In this document: one piece after another, positions 1 through 8,480 of the stretch
Numbering within the stretch: position 1 is the stretch's first letter
Layout: each line of letters starts with the position of its first letter
Assembly: GCA_021802825.1 (NCBI GenBank)
Contig: JAJZRG010000017.1
Location: 1-64,000 of the forward strand
Origin: Chloroflexota bacterium
GTDB taxonomy: Bacteria > Chloroflexota > Limnocylindria > Limnocylindrales > CSP1-4
Length of the DNA: 64,000 nucleotides
Reading direction: 5' to 3'
Position numbers and translations under genes: made by a program
The notes under the pieces: generated by a model
The model's input: only the letters and a program-made list of their open reading frames with translations
Told to the model about the DNA's origin: nothing
The model's database searches: none

Positions 1-882
1 TGCCGCGGCGCCGGCCGAGCTGATCCCCAGCACCGCCCGTTTCTCGAAGCGGTCGACCAGGAGCCCGAAGATCGGCTGACCGATCACGGCCGCGGCGTAC
101 ATCACCGTCAAGGTCAGGCCGAGGTCCACGCTCACTCCCGGACCCCGCTGGGTCGCCAGGTAGGTCGGGACCCACGAGGCGATGCCCTGCGTCGCTGCGG
201 AGCGCAGGAACGCCACCGCGGTCAGGGCGACGATCCCCCGGGTGACCGCCTCGGACGATCGCGAGGTCGGTGGCGCGGCGGCCGTCCGCACACTGGCAGG
301 CACCCGCACGCCAAGCCAGATCACCAGCGCGGCCACCAGCCCGATCAGCGCGAAGAGCGCGATCGCGCCGTAACCCGCGATCACGGCCGCGGCCACGAAG
401 TAGAGCGACGGATAGAGTGCCCGCCCGAGACTGCCCAGCGCGCCGTTGACCCCGAGCGCAATGCCCATCGACCCGTCGCGGAAAGCTGCCTGAAGGAGCG
501 ATGCACCGAGCGGGTGGTAGAAGGCGCTGCCGCTGCCGGTCAGCAACGCGGCCAGCAGCAAAGCCGCCACCAGGCTCGGCCCACCCGTCTCCGACAGGGC
601 GAGGTAGAAGCCGAACAGACCGGCCGAGAGGATGCCGAGGCCCAGCCCCATGAGTATCGCCGGGCTGTCGAGCCGGTCGGCGAGGCGGCCCACGAACGGG
701 CTGAGCACCGCCGAGGACGTGTAGAAGACCAGGAACAGCAGCGTCAACACCACGGGCGAGACGCCGTGGTTGGCGGCCAGGATGGCCGCGATCACCGGCA
801 CGAAGAAGACGGTGCCGTCGTTCGTGAAGTGGGCGAGGGAGGTGAGGGCGAGGCTCCGCAGCCTGCCTGTGGATCGATCCAA
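1..882 (-). CDS. MFS transporter, fosmidomycin-resistance-like (C-terminus cut by window edge)
   Basis: Multi-pass inner-membrane exporter of the major facilitator superfamily. The reading frame is open from a TTG start to the left edge, so the C-terminus is missing. The start is chosen because GAGGAG lies 8 nt upstream of the TTG. The N-terminus carries 'AHFTNDG...P', resembling the first-helix signature of fosmidomycin-resistance type transporters, followed by the A-motif-like loop 'GRLADRLDSP'. At least eight hydrophobic segments are visible, and 'GRALYPSLYFVAA' and 'GLLVDRFEKR' lie in later loops. It is divergent from ftsH, and the shared intergenic region carries a palindrome. The substrate is unknown; the family exports small drugs or metabolites. 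Family assignment is fairly sure, substrate is not. Confidence 0.8.
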   Translation of the reverse strand, partial: MDRSTGRLRSLALTSLAHFTNDGTVFFVPVIAAILAANHGVSPVVLTLLFLVFYTSSAVLSPFVGRLADRLDSPAILMGLGLGILSAGLFGFYLALSETGGPSLVAALLLAALLTGSGSAFYHPLGASLLQAAFRDGSMGIALGVNGALGSLGRALYPSLYFVAAAVIAGYGAIALFALIGLVAALVIWLGVRVPASVRTAAAPPTSRSSEAVTRGIVALTAVAFLRSAATQGIASWVPTYLATQRGPGVSVDLGLTLTVMYAAAVIGQPIFGLLVDRFEKRAVLGISSAGAAA

Positions 883-937
883 GCAGAACGCTCCTCAGGG
901 GAACCGGGTCCGCTGGCGGGGCGCGGCCGGGTTCAGG

Positions 938-965
938 ATACCCGAACGGGTATGTACCCGAACGG
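938..965. promoter_or_regulatory. Palindromic operator candidate plus direct half-repeat
   Basis: ATACCCG-AA-CGGGTAT (938-953) has perfect 7-bp arms. The core TACCCGAACGG recurs 16 bp downstream (955-965). It sits 55 nt upstream of the MFS TTG, between divergent MFS and ftsH genes. The ATACCC..GGGTAT layout resembles CsoR/CstR-type operators, but TetR-type binding is equally possible. No regulator gene is adjacent. Confidence 0.45.
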
Positions 966-1198
966 TGTCGGACTGGCTGGCCGGGGGGAATGGCCGGCAC
1001 CACCGGGACCGCGCTGCACCGGCCGATGCGAAGCGTGACTCCCGAGCGCCGCCCGATCTCACGCGTCGCTCAGATGGTCATCTCCTGGCCCTGCAGGCGC
1101 GGCTCATCCAGCATCGGACCGGCCTCCCGGTCGCCCGCCTGCCTCCGACTTTGGCTATCATCTTGCGAACCTACCCGAGACGCAGCCAAGGAGCGCGC

Positions 1199-1252
1199 GT
1201 GGACGCAGCCGAACACGCGGCCGGGCCGTCGCGTCGCCGGGAATGGCCGTGA
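1199..1252 (+). CDS. Possible 17-codon leader ORF coupled to ftsH
   Basis: AAGGAG at 1187-1192 precedes a GTG that opens a 17-codon frame ending in TGA at 1250-1252. That TGA overlaps an in-frame GTG of ftsH (1249) as GTGA, and the annotated ftsH ATG at 1243 lies inside it. The predicted peptide is Arg/Ala-rich and unlike anything known. Its value is positional: it owns the only good Shine-Dalgarno ahead of ftsH, so it may drive coupled translation of the protease. It could also be chance. Confidence 0.3.
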   Translation: MDAAEHAAGPSRRREWP

Positions 1253-3309
1253 GCAGCGCGCCTCCCCCGCCGACTCGCCCGCCCGGCGGGTCGAACCGAC
1301 CGTCGCAGCCGGTCCAGCCGCGCCCGCTCCTCTCGGGCAGAGCCTGGTGGGTCATCTTCGGGATCTTGCTGCTGTGGAACGTCGCCACGCTGCTCCTGCC
1401 GGCAACGAGTTCCTCGGTCAACCTGCCCTACTCGGCCTTCCTGACCCTGGTGCAGCAGGACACGGTGGCGACGGTACAGTTCAACGGACAGGCCCTGCAG
1501 GGCACCTTCCTCCACCCGGTCCAGTGGCCGCCAGCGGGCGGCGCGGTGGCCTCGCCGGCGCCCGCCTCCGCGTCGGGCTCGGCCGTTCCGGCCGCCGGAG
1601 CGTCGGTCCCCTCCCTCTATCAGGCTTTCACGACGGTCATCCCCCCGACCGGCTCGCGGGCGCTTCTGCCCCTGCTCGAGTCGCACAACGTGACGATCAC
1701 TGCCAAGAACACCAGCGGCGGATCCGTCCTGCTCGACCTGGTGATCGGCATCCTCCCGGTCCTGCTGCTGATCGGCGCGATCGTCTACATGGGCCGCCAG
1801 GCGCAGCGCAGCCAGCAGGGCATGTTCGGTTTCGGGAGCTCGCGCGCCCGTCTCTACGACATCGAGCGGCCGACCGTCACCTTCGCGGACGTCGCCGGCG
1901 AGGATGACGCGAAAGCCGAGCTCGCCGAAGTGGTCGACTTCCTCAAGGTGCCCGAACGCTACGGCCGCCTGGGCGCCCGCCTGCCTCGCGGAGTCCTGCT
2001 GATCGGTCCGCCCGGCACCGGCAAGACGCTGCTGGCGCGCGCCGTGGCGGGTGAAGCGCGGACACCATTCTTCAATATCTCCGCCTCCGAGTTCGTCGAG
2101 ATGTTCGTGGGAGTCGGCGCCAGCCGCGTGCGCGACCTCTTCACCAAGGCCAAGGCGGCCGCCCCCGCCATCATCTTCGTCGACGAGATCGACGCGGTCG
2201 GCCGCCAGCGCGGGGCCGGCCTGGGCGGTGGCAATGACGAACGCGAGCAGACCCTCAACCAGCTACTCGTCGAGATGGACGGCTTCGACGACAAGACGAA
2301 CGTCATCGTGATCGCGGCCACCAACCGGCCAGACGTGCTCGACCCGGCGCTACTGCGTCCGGGACGCTTTGACCGCGAGGTGACTGTGAGCTATCCGGAT
2401 CGGGCAGGTCGCGAGGCGATCCTCCAGATCCATACCAAGGGCCTTCCGTTGGCACCATCCGTCGACCTGGCGGCGCTTTCCCGGGCGACGACCGGTTTCT
2501 CCGGCGCCGATCTGGCCAACCTGGCCAATGAGGCCGCCCTCCATGCCGCCCGAGAGGGGCGCGAAACGGTCGGTCCCGAGCAGTTCGAGGAGGCGCTCGA
2601 CAAGGTGCTGCTGGGCACGCGCCAGTCTCCGCTGGTGGACCCGCAGGAGCGCCGCGTGGTCGCCTACCACGAGGCCGGTCACACGATCGTCGCGCGCCTC
2701 ACGCCGGGTGCCGACCCGGTCCAGAAGGTCACGATTGCGCCTCACGGGCGGGCGCTCGGCATGACCGAGCAGCGGCCCGACGAGGATCGGCGCAACTACC
2801 CGCGCGACTATCTGCTGGGGCGCTTGGCGATGATGCTGGGCGGTCGCGCAGCCGAGGAGATCGTCTTCGGGCAGCCCACGACCGGTGCCGAGAGTGACCT
2901 CAAGGCGGCTACGGACCTCGCGCGGCGGATGGTCGGGCTGTGGGGCATGAGCGACGATCTCGGGCCGGTCTCGTACGGCGTGGGTGAGACCCACCCCTTT
3001 CTGGGGCGCGAGCTGGCCGGGCCACGCGAGTTCGCCGAGGCGACCGCCGCCCGCATCGATGCCGCCGTGGCAGGGCTCCTCGAGCGGGCACGCACGACGG
3101 CGGGCGACTTGCTGCAGCGCCACCGTGCCGCCCTCGATGCGGTGGCCGCCGAGTTGATCGCGTGCGAGGTCATCAACGCGCGCCGGCTGGACGAGATCCT
3201 GGTCGAGCCGGGGGCGGACAGCCTGCCGCCCGTGGACGGTGTCGCGGGCGGCAAGGTGGCCCTTGCGACACCGGCTGTCGACACCGCCACCGACGTCACG
3301 ACGTCGTAG
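1243..3309 (+). CDS. ftsH: ATP-dependent zinc metalloprotease FtsH
   Basis: Membrane-anchored AAA+ protease that degrades misassembled membrane proteins and regulatory substrates. TM1 is at about residues 35-52, an Ala/Ser/Pro-rich extracytoplasmic segment follows, and TM2 is at about 161-184. Walker A is GPPGTGKT (255-262), Walker B is '[14 protein letters not shown]', and the second region of homology is '[20 protein letters not shown]'. Zinc ligands are HEAGH (476-480) and D552 in 'GAESDL'. Length (688 aa) is normal for the family. ATG 1243 has a poor Shine-Dalgarno; GTG 1249, overlapping the stop of a small upstream frame, is an alternative start. The gene stands alone, and an MFS remnant and tetR follow. 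Confidence 0.97.
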   Translation: MAVSSAPPPPTRPPGGSNRPSQPVQPRPLLSGRAWWVIFGILLLWNVATLLLPATSSSVNLPYSAFLTLVQQDTVATVQFNGQALQGTFLHPVQWPPAGGAVASPAPASASGSAVPAAGASVPSLYQAFTTVIPPTGSRALLPLLESHNVTITAKNTSGGSVLLDLVIGILPVLLLIGAIVYMGRQAQRSQQGMFGFGSSRARLYDIERPTVTFADVAGEDDAKAELAEVVDFLKVPERYGRLGARLPRGVLLIGPPGTGKTLLARAVAGEARTPFFNISASEFVEMFVGVGASRVRDLFTKAKAAAPAIIFVDEIDAVGRQRGAGLGGGNDEREQTLNQLLVEMDGFDDKTNVIVIAATNRPDVLDPALLRPGRFDREVTVSYPDRAGREAILQIHTKGLPLAPSVDLAALSRATTGFSGADLANLANEAALHAAREGRETVGPEQFEEALDKVLLGTRQSPLVDPQERRVVAYHEAGHTIVARLTPGADPVQKVTIAPHGRALGMTEQRPDEDRRNYPRDYLLGRLAMMLGGRAAEEIVFGQPTTGAESDLKAATDLARRMVGLWGMSDDLGPVSYGVGETHPFLGRELAGPREFAEATAARIDAAVAGLLERARTTAGDLLQRHRAALDAVAAELIACEVINARRLDEILVEPGADSLPPVDGVAGGKVALATPAVDTATDVTTS

Positions 3310-3373
3310 CCGGCCCACCGCCGCGCGTCGTGGTCGCCGGTCCTTCTCCACGATTCTGCGCGAGCGCCGGTCC

Positions 3374-3612
3374 TTCCATGTAGAGCAGATGGTCGGCTTC
3401 GCCATCCTCCCGGCGTCGATCATCGGCGGCCCCTGTGGGACCGCGTCAGCCAGCCAGCGGCGTTCTGGTTCGGCGCGCTGTGCGTAGCGGGTGCGATCGT
3501 CCTGCTCACCCTCGTCCGGCGCCCAGCGAAGCCTCGCCGAGCCGCAACCACCACGCCTGTTTTCATGTTAGTCTCACTAACGTGGACTCGATGCGCCGTC
3601 CCTATCGCATGA
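3374..3612 (+). pseudogene. MFS transporter C-terminal remnant, frameshifted
   Basis: Translation in one frame gives 'VEQMVGFAILPASIIGG'. After a one-base deletion in the C-run near 3430, the next frame continues 'LWDRVSQPAAFWFGAL' and a final hydrophobic helix with 'LVRRPAKPRR'. This pattern matches the last two helices of an MFS permease. No upstream part exists, because ftsH ends 64 nt earlier. It is a decayed gene end whose tail now runs into the tetR promoter and start. Confidence 0.6.
3564..3584. promoter_or_regulatory. TetR operator candidate
   Basis: GTTAGT-CTC-ACTAAC (3567-3581) is a perfect 6-bp inverted repeat with two further matching flank positions on each side. It ends 9 nt before the tetR start, the usual place for autorepression of a TetR-family gene. 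Confidence 0.55.
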
Positions 3613-4175
3613 CCGCCCGGGCCGAGCGCGTCGCCTTGACCGGCGAGCGGATCCTCGACGCGGCCGTGTCCGCCTTCTGGGAGCGCCCGGGCGAACCGAT
3701 CACCCTTGACGAGGTCGCGCAGCGGGCAGGGGTCACCGTCCAGACCGTGATCCGCCGCTTCGGCGGCAGGGACGGCCTCTTCGCGGCTGCGACCGAGCGT
3801 GAGCTCGCGCGGGTCCGTGCCGAGCGGGACCCGTCGTCGGTCCGCGACACTGGCGAGGCCGTCGCCCAGCTGGTCCGGCACTACGAGGCGATGGGTGACG
3901 GCGTCCTGGGACTCCTTGCCGAGGAGCTTCGGGTCCCGGCCCTTCGCGATGTCGCCGAGGCAGGCCGCCGATTCCACCGCTCGTGGTGCTCGGCGGTGTT
4001 CGCCGGCGCACTGACGGGCCTCACCGGAGCCCCACGGGATCGCCGACTGGCCCAGCTGGTCGCGGTCTGCGATGTCTACACCTGGAAGCTGCTCCGTCGT
4101 GACTCGGGCCTCAGCTCGTCCGAGACGGAGCTCGCGATCCAGGAGCTGCTCGAGCCACTGCTGGAGGGATCGTGA
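3591..4175 (+). CDS. TetR-family transcriptional regulator
   Basis: One-component DNA-binding regulator of 194 aa. The N-terminal HTH runs over 'GERILDAAVSAFWERPGEPITLDEVAQRAGVTVQTVIRRFG' in part; the recognition helix is near 'VTVQTVIRRFGGRDGLF'. The C-terminal ligand domain is not assignable. ATG 3591 is chosen because a palindrome lies just upstream; ATG 3609 is an alternative. The stop TGA shares its A with the ATG of the downstream glycosyltransferase (TGATG), so the two are translated from one message and the regulator probably controls that gene and itself. Confidence 0.88.
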   Translation: MRRPYRMTARAERVALTGERILDAAVSAFWERPGEPITLDEVAQRAGVTVQTVIRRFGGRDGLFAAATERELARVRAERDPSSVRDTGEAVAQLVRHYEAMGDGVLGLLAEELRVPALRDVAEAGRRFHRSWCSAVFAGALTGLTGAPRDRRLAQLVAVCDVYTWKLLRRDSGLSSSETELAIQELLEPLLEGS

Positions 4176-5413
4176 TGCCGCGCGTCCTTGCCTACACCTC
4201 GCCTGCCCGGGGCCATCTGTATCCCCTCATGCCCATTCTTGCGGAGGTCCGCCGGCGTGGCCACGACGTCGCCGTCCGGACGCTCTCGACCGAGGTCTCC
4301 CTCGCGCGCGACCAGGGCTACGCCGCGGCGCCGATCAGCGAGCGGATCGAGGTAATCCGGCACGACGACTGGCGAGCGACGAACTCACGGGCTCGTCTCG
4401 CCCACGCCGTTGCGACGTTCGCCGCCCGAGCGGAGTACGAGGTGCTCGACCTGCGGACCGCGATCGACGAGGAACGGCCTGACGCGCTGGTCGTGGACAT
4501 CAACGCCTGGGGTGGCATGGCTGTCGCCGAGGCGTCGGGTCTGCCGTGGGCGAGCTTCTGCCCGTACCCCTTGCCGCTCAGCTCGCGCGATGTCCCGCCA
4601 TTCGGGTTCGGGTTCCCGCCGGCACGCGGCCCGATCGGGCGACTGCGCGACCGGATCGCGCGGCCACTGGTCCTCGGGACGCTCGACGGCGCGTATGTTC
4701 CACGCATCAACGCCGTCCGCTCGCAGATCGGCCTCGACCCGCTGGGGCGGCTCGACGACCTGTTCCGTCGCCCGCCACTGCTGCTCTATCTCACGGCCGA
4801 GCCGTTCGAGTACCCGAGAAGCGACTGGCCGTCGAACGTGCTCATGGTCGGACCGTGTGACTGGGAGCCGCCGGCCGAACCTCCGGCGTGGCTGAGCGAG
4901 ATCGGCGATCCGATCGTGCTCGTGACGACGTCGTCCGAGTTCCAGGCGGACGAGCACCTGGTCCAGGCGACGTTCGACGGCCTGGCCGACGAGCCCGTCT
5001 TCGTCGTGGCTACGCTACCCGCCGGCGATCTGGGCTCGTTGCGCGTGCCGCCGAACGCACGGGTCGTCGGCTTCGTCCCTCACCGCCCGATCCTTGAGCG
5101 CGCCGTCTGCGCGGTCACGCACGGTGGGATGGGGGCGACGCAGAAGGCACTGGCCCGCGGGGTCCCGGTCTGCGCTGTCCCGTTCGGGCGCGACCAGCCG
5201 GAGGTCGCGCGGCGCGTCGAGGTCGCGGGCGCGGGCACGCGACTCCCGGCGGGTCGTCTCACGCCGGAACGAATCCGCGGCAAGGTGCGCGAAGCGATCG
5301 GGCACCGCGAGGGGGCGCGGCGGATCGCGGCTGCCTTCAAGGCGGCAGGCGGACCGCCGACCGCTGCCCAGGCGATTGACGAGCGTCTGCTTGGGACGCG
5401 CCTCCATCCGTAA
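4175..5413 (+). CDS. GT1-family (MGT/UGT-like) glycosyltransferase
   Basis: Cytosolic GT-B fold transferase that moves a sugar from a nucleotide donor to a small hydrophobic acceptor. The N-terminus 'YTSPARGHLYPLMPIL' is the macrolide-glycosyltransferase acceptor-domain signature. The donor-binding signature begins with HGGMG (316-320) and continues 'KALARGVPVCAVPFGRDQPE'. Length (412 aa) is typical for bacterial MGT enzymes. GGAGGG 7-8 nt before ATG 4175 supports this start over GTG 4172. It overlaps tetR by one base. Such tetR-MGT pairs often confer xenobiotic or antibiotic glycosylation, but that is inference. It is convergent with the SDR gene, 16 nt away. Confidence 0.88.
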   Translation: MPRVLAYTSPARGHLYPLMPILAEVRRRGHDVAVRTLSTEVSLARDQGYAAAPISERIEVIRHDDWRATNSRARLAHAVATFAARAEYEVLDLRTAIDEERPDALVVDINAWGGMAVAEASGLPWASFCPYPLPLSSRDVPPFGFGFPPARGPIGRLRDRIARPLVLGTLDGAYVPRINAVRSQIGLDPLGRLDDLFRRPPLLLYLTAEPFEYPRSDWPSNVLMVGPCDWEPPAEPPAWLSEIGDPIVLVTTSSEFQADEHLVQATFDGLADEPVFVVATLPAGDLGSLRVPPNARVVGFVPHRPILERAVCAVTHGGMGATQKALARGVPVCAVPFGRDQPEVARRVEVAGAGTRLPAGRLTPERIRGKVREAIGHREGARRIAAAFKAAGGPPTAAQAIDERLLGTRLHP

Positions 5414-5429
5414 CAGGCGTCGAGGCCTT

Positions 5430-6374
5430 TCACTCGGGCGTCGCCTCGGACCGGAAGCCCTCCCGCCAGCTCGAATGGACAGGTGCCCACGAGAGGTCCC
5501 GGCGGACCCGAGCGTTCGAGGCGCCGCGCGCCTCGGTCATCAAGCTGACCGCGATCTTGCCTGCGAGCAGCCTGGCGGCAATCGCCGGGATCCGCCGCGG
5601 CGGGGCCGCGCCGACGGCCGCGGCAAACACGGGGATCCAGGTGTGCGACGCCGCAGGATCGTCATCGACGACGTTGTAGATGCCGGGCGCGCCATGTTGG
5701 AGGGCAAGAATGATGGCCGCCGCTGCGTCGTCCACGTGGACGAAGGACGAGACACCTGCACCGCTTCCCACGATGGGGAGCCGTCCGTGACGAGCCAGGT
5801 CTGCCATCGCGCCGCTCGGGCCGTACGCGGTGCCAGGCCCATAGAGCGTCCCGAGGCGAAGGGCGATCCCGTTGATGCCATCCGTGCGGGTGACCGCCTG
5901 CTCAAGGGCGGACAGGGCCCGCGCGGTCTGGCGCCTCGCGTCGGCGGCGTCGATATCGAGGGGATCGTCCTCGCATTTGATCGCTCCGCCTGTGCGGGCG
6001 TAGAGACCGGCGTAGCTCTCGGCGACGATCCGGCCGACCCCGGCTACCCGGGCGGCAGCGACCAGGTTCTGGGTGGCCCTCACGCGGAGCTCGTCGTTGG
6101 GGGCGAATTGCTCCGCCCATCGACGAGGGTCGATTGCGGGCGGGATCGCCGTGAGCAGGTGAACGACCACGTCCGGGCGGGCATCGACCATGGCGGCGAG
6201 CAACCGGGCGTCGTCGAGGGCGTCCACCACGACCGGTGTCGCCCCTGCGGCGCGAACCTGGTCCTCCTTCCCGGGGCTGCGGGTCGTGGCCGTTACTTCG
6301 TGCCCAGCCGCCAGCAGGAGCGGCAGCAGTGCCCGGCCGAGCACACCGGTCGCGCCCGCGATGAAGACGCGCAT
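5430..6374 (-). CDS. NAD(P)-dependent epimerase/dehydratase (extended/atypical SDR)
   Basis: Rossmann-fold oxidoreductase or epimerase of 314 aa. The dinucleotide motif GATGVLG is at residues 7-13, and 'VVVDALDD' corresponds to the NAD-binding aspartate region. 'ESYAGLYARTGG' marks the active-site tyrosine region, but a clear YxxxK is not seen, as in atypical SDRs. 'LRLGTLYGPGTAYG' is the usual substrate-side loop. It is the last gene of a three-gene operon with a TetR regulator and a small membrane protein; its ATG follows the upstream stop by 3 nt and has GAGGGGG as ribosome-binding site. The substrate is unknown. Confidence 0.85.
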   Translation of the reverse strand: MRVFIAGATGVLGRALLPLLLAAGHEVTATTRSPGKEDQVRAAGATPVVVDALDDARLLAAMVDARPDVVVHLLTAIPPAIDPRRWAEQFAPNDELRVRATQNLVAAARVAGVGRIVAESYAGLYARTGGAIKCEDDPLDIDAADARRQTARALSALEQAVTRTDGINGIALRLGTLYGPGTAYGPSGAMADLARHGRLPIVGSGAGVSSFVHVDDAAAAIILALQHGAPGIYNVVDDDPAASHTWIPVFAAAVGAAPPRRIPAIAARLLAGKIAVSLMTEARGASNARVRRDLSWAPVHSSWREGFRSEATPE

Positions 6375-6377
6375 CAG

Positions 6378-6884
6378 TCAGACCCCCTCGGAGCTGTTGG
6401 CGGCGGGACGGGCTCGCGCTGGCGGGTACGTTCCGGATCTCCGAACGTCGAGCAGGAGCAGGACGGCGGGCAGGACGGCGGGCACGCCGAGTGTTGCCGC
6501 CTGGAGGATGGCGTCGCTGGCACCCCATCCGTCGACATGGGTGACGTGGAAGAGGAGGTGCGGAACGGCGGTCGCCAGCGACGCGATCAGGGCCGCTCGG
6601 ACCAGTGTTCGCTCTGGCCACGCTGCGGCGACGAGGAGGAGGACAGCCTGCCCAAGACACAGGCCACCCACGTCCCGGACGAGGTGCTCGTTATACGGGG
6701 GCAGCAGATCAACCCAATGGAGCCCGAGGCCCGGGAAGGCAGCGAAGAATCCGGCCGGGTCGAGCGATGCCCACAGCCCGAGGAGGCTCGGCGGCATGGC
6801 AAGAACGAGCAGTCCGACGCGCAGGGCTCGTTGCGTGTCGCCCCGACGGGCAACGAGTGCTGACGCCACCCGGTCGTCAGGCAT
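6378..6884 (-). CDS. Small four-helix membrane protein
   Basis: Protein of 168 aa with about four hydrophobic segments, for example 'VGLLVLAMPPSLLGLWASL', 'LCLGQAVLLLVAAAW', 'ALIASLATAVPHLLFHVTHV' and 'GVPAVLPAVLLLLDV'. The motif 'YNEHLVRDVGGL' recurs in uncharacterised membrane proteins of high-GC bacteria. The start overlaps the end of the TetR gene by 8 nt, which favours this ATG over longer readings. It is cotranscribed with the TetR regulator upstream and the SDR downstream. Function is unknown. Confidence 0.75.
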   Translation of the reverse strand: MPDDRVASALVARRGDTQRALRVGLLVLAMPPSLLGLWASLDPAGFFAAFPGLGLHWVDLLPPYNEHLVRDVGGLCLGQAVLLLVAAAWPERTLVRAALIASLATAVPHLLFHVTHVDGWGASDAILQAATLGVPAVLPAVLLLLDVRRSGTYPPARARPAANSSEGV

Positions 6885-7551
6885 CGGCCTGGCTCGTGGT
6901 GACGGACGCGGCCACAAGGTCGACAATCGCCCCGACGAACCGGTCCTCGGACACGTCGCGCGGCGGCTCGCCGAACACGGCAGCCTCGAATCGGTAGTTC
7001 GCGATCGCGCCGAGGATGACCGCGGCGAGGGCCTGGGAGTCGTGCGGCACGCTGTCGGCGCGCCGAAAGATGTCGTCGATGACGCGCGTGGCGTCGTCAT
7101 AGCTGCGACGGATCCAGCGCTCGCGCGCGAGCCCGACCAGCGACGGCACCTCCCCGCCGTTCCGCTGAATGACCCGGATCAGGTTAGTCTTCCGACCGAT
7201 CTCATCGAGTGCCCAGCGGGCGAGCAGCGTGATCTCGGCCCGCAGATCCCCCAACGGGAGCAGCCGTTCCACGCTCCCGAGCTCGTCCAGACCCGCGATC
7301 TCCTGTTCAAGCACCGCGGCGAGCACGTCCTCCTTGCGGGCGAAATGCCGGTAGAGGCCGCCCGCACCCGGCGACAGGCCTGACGCCTCCGCGATCTGGG
7401 CCACGGAGGTCGCCCGGTACCCCTGGTCGACGAACAGGCGCAGGGCCTCGCGCAGGATTCGCTCTCGGGTGGAGCCGCCGACGGCCGTCGCCGGGCCTGC
7501 CAACCGGGACGCGACACGAGCGGCCGACTGGGTTGGGATATTGCTGTCCAT
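6877..7551 (-). CDS. TetR-family transcriptional regulator
   Basis: Regulator of 224 aa. The HTH lies at about residues 28-75 ('ERILREALRLFVDQGYRATS', 'IAEASGLSPGAGGLYRHFA'). The C-terminal domain resembles the TetR_C group, with 'HDSQALAAVILGAIANYRFE'. It is the first gene of the operon with the membrane protein and SDR. The promoter has its -10 hexamer only 6 nt from the ATG, so the message is probably leaderless. An AT-rich palindrome between -35 and -10 suggests autorepression. Confidence 0.9.
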   Translation of the reverse strand: MDSNIPTQSAARVASRLAGPATAVGGSTRERILREALRLFVDQGYRATSVAQIAEASGLSPGAGGLYRHFARKEDVLAAVLEQEIAGLDELGSVERLLPLGDLRAEITLLARWALDEIGRKTNLIRVIQRNGGEVPSLVGLARERWIRRSYDDATRVIDDIFRRADSVPHDSQALAAVILGAIANYRFEAAVFGEPPRDVSEDRFVGAIVDLVAASVTTSQADA

Positions 7552-7585
7552 GGGCGAAATATAATCGTTTGATTATCAAATGCAA
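7552..7585 (-). promoter_or_regulatory. Leaderless sigma-70-type promoter with embedded palindrome
   Basis: On the minus strand: -35 TTGCAT (7585-7580), 16-nt spacer, -10 TATATT (7563-7558), then 6 nt to the tetR ATG. The spacer holds TTTGAT-T-ATCAAA (7568-7580), a perfect 6-bp inverted repeat likely bound by the TetR itself. Confidence 0.6.
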
Positions 7586-8129
7586 GTCACACCGTACTGA
7601 CGCACTGTCTGGGAAGCAGCCAGCTCCGGTACGTCCACAGCCCCGCGGGGTTGTGCCGCCGGCCGCTTGGCCCGCTCCCGTGGCCTCAGACACGCAGCTG
7701 AGTCGCCGGGCTTCGCCGGACTAGCGCCCCGATCCGCCGGGTCCCTCGCCGGCTGAGTCGCGTCAGGGTCGGGAGCGCCCCCCGCGCGCACGGGCCGCGC
7801 CGCGGACCCCCGGGAAGGGTCGGCGCCCGCGCACGCCGCTGCGCGCGGCGACCCCGGCACGACTCGGCCGCCGGCGCGCGGCGGGGCCCCGGGCGGCAGC
7901 CGGCGGGCGGCTTCAGGGACGGGACACCGGCGGTGCTAGCCCAGTTCACGGTGCGGCAGTGGCGGTGCCTGGTCGGCGAACGGCCGTGTGGCTCGGGAGG
8001 CGAGGAAGCGGTCGCCTGCCACCGCACGAGCGATGCGATGGAAATGGTCGGGGCCGGGTCGATCGGGCAAGCGCTCTGTTGTCCTTGAGCGTCGAGACTC
8101 TCGGGACAGGACTCGGGCAGGAGGTGATC
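7586..8129. other. Gene-free, extremely GC-rich interval
   Basis: About 540 bp without a supportable gene. The stretch near 7760-7910 is almost entirely G and C with many short self-complementary runs. The unit GACTCGCCGG-like 'GAGTCGCCGGGC' near 7693 is related to palindromic repeats at 23.6 kb and 50.2 kb. Long frames here are GC artefacts. Confidence 0.5.
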
Positions 8130-8480
8130 ATGACGGACAACCGACCCGGCGTGGTATTCCATTTGGACGAGGCGAGCCCCGAGAAGCAGCGAGGGGTCGC
8201 CGGCAACATCGAACACCTGATGGTCGAGCTCGCCGACGGCTCGCCGATCGAACTCGTGGCCCACGGGGAGGGACTCTCCATCGCCTTGCGGGGTTCGCCG
8301 ATGGAGAGCGACGTGCGTCGACTTCTGGAGCAGGGGGTCGTGATCGCCGCCTGTCATAACACCATGCGTTCGAAGGGCGTCGGCCCGGATCGCCTGATCG
8401 AGGGTGTTCACATCGTGCCGGCCGGCGTCGCCGAGCTCGTTCGCCGGCAGCGAGACGGATGGGCCTATGTCAGGCCCTGA
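8130..8480 (+). CDS. DsrE/DsrF-like small soluble protein
   Basis: Protein of 116 aa with the DsrE-like fold of sulfur-relay and peroxide-related proteins. The pattern 'VVFHLDE' ... 'IELVAHGEGL' ... 'VIAACHNTMRSKGV' matches the family; C75 occupies the position of the conserved cysteine. The start has an ideal Shine-Dalgarno (AGGAGGTGATC directly before ATG). The 3' end overlaps the next gene by 14 nt, so the two are translated together. Persulfide transfer is the known role in the family; the role here is not known. Confidence 0.85.
   Translation: MTDNRPGVVFHLDEASPEKQRGVAGNIEHLMVELADGSPIELVAHGEGLSIALRGSPMESDVRRLLEQGVVIAACHNTMRSKGVGPDRLIEGVHIVPAGVAELVRRQRDGWAYVRP

Noticed and set aside
5094-6863. 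Open frame of 589 codons on the plus strand
   Set aside because: Antisense to the SDR and membrane-protein genes. The translation is Arg/Gly-rich with no domain, a GC-rich shadow.
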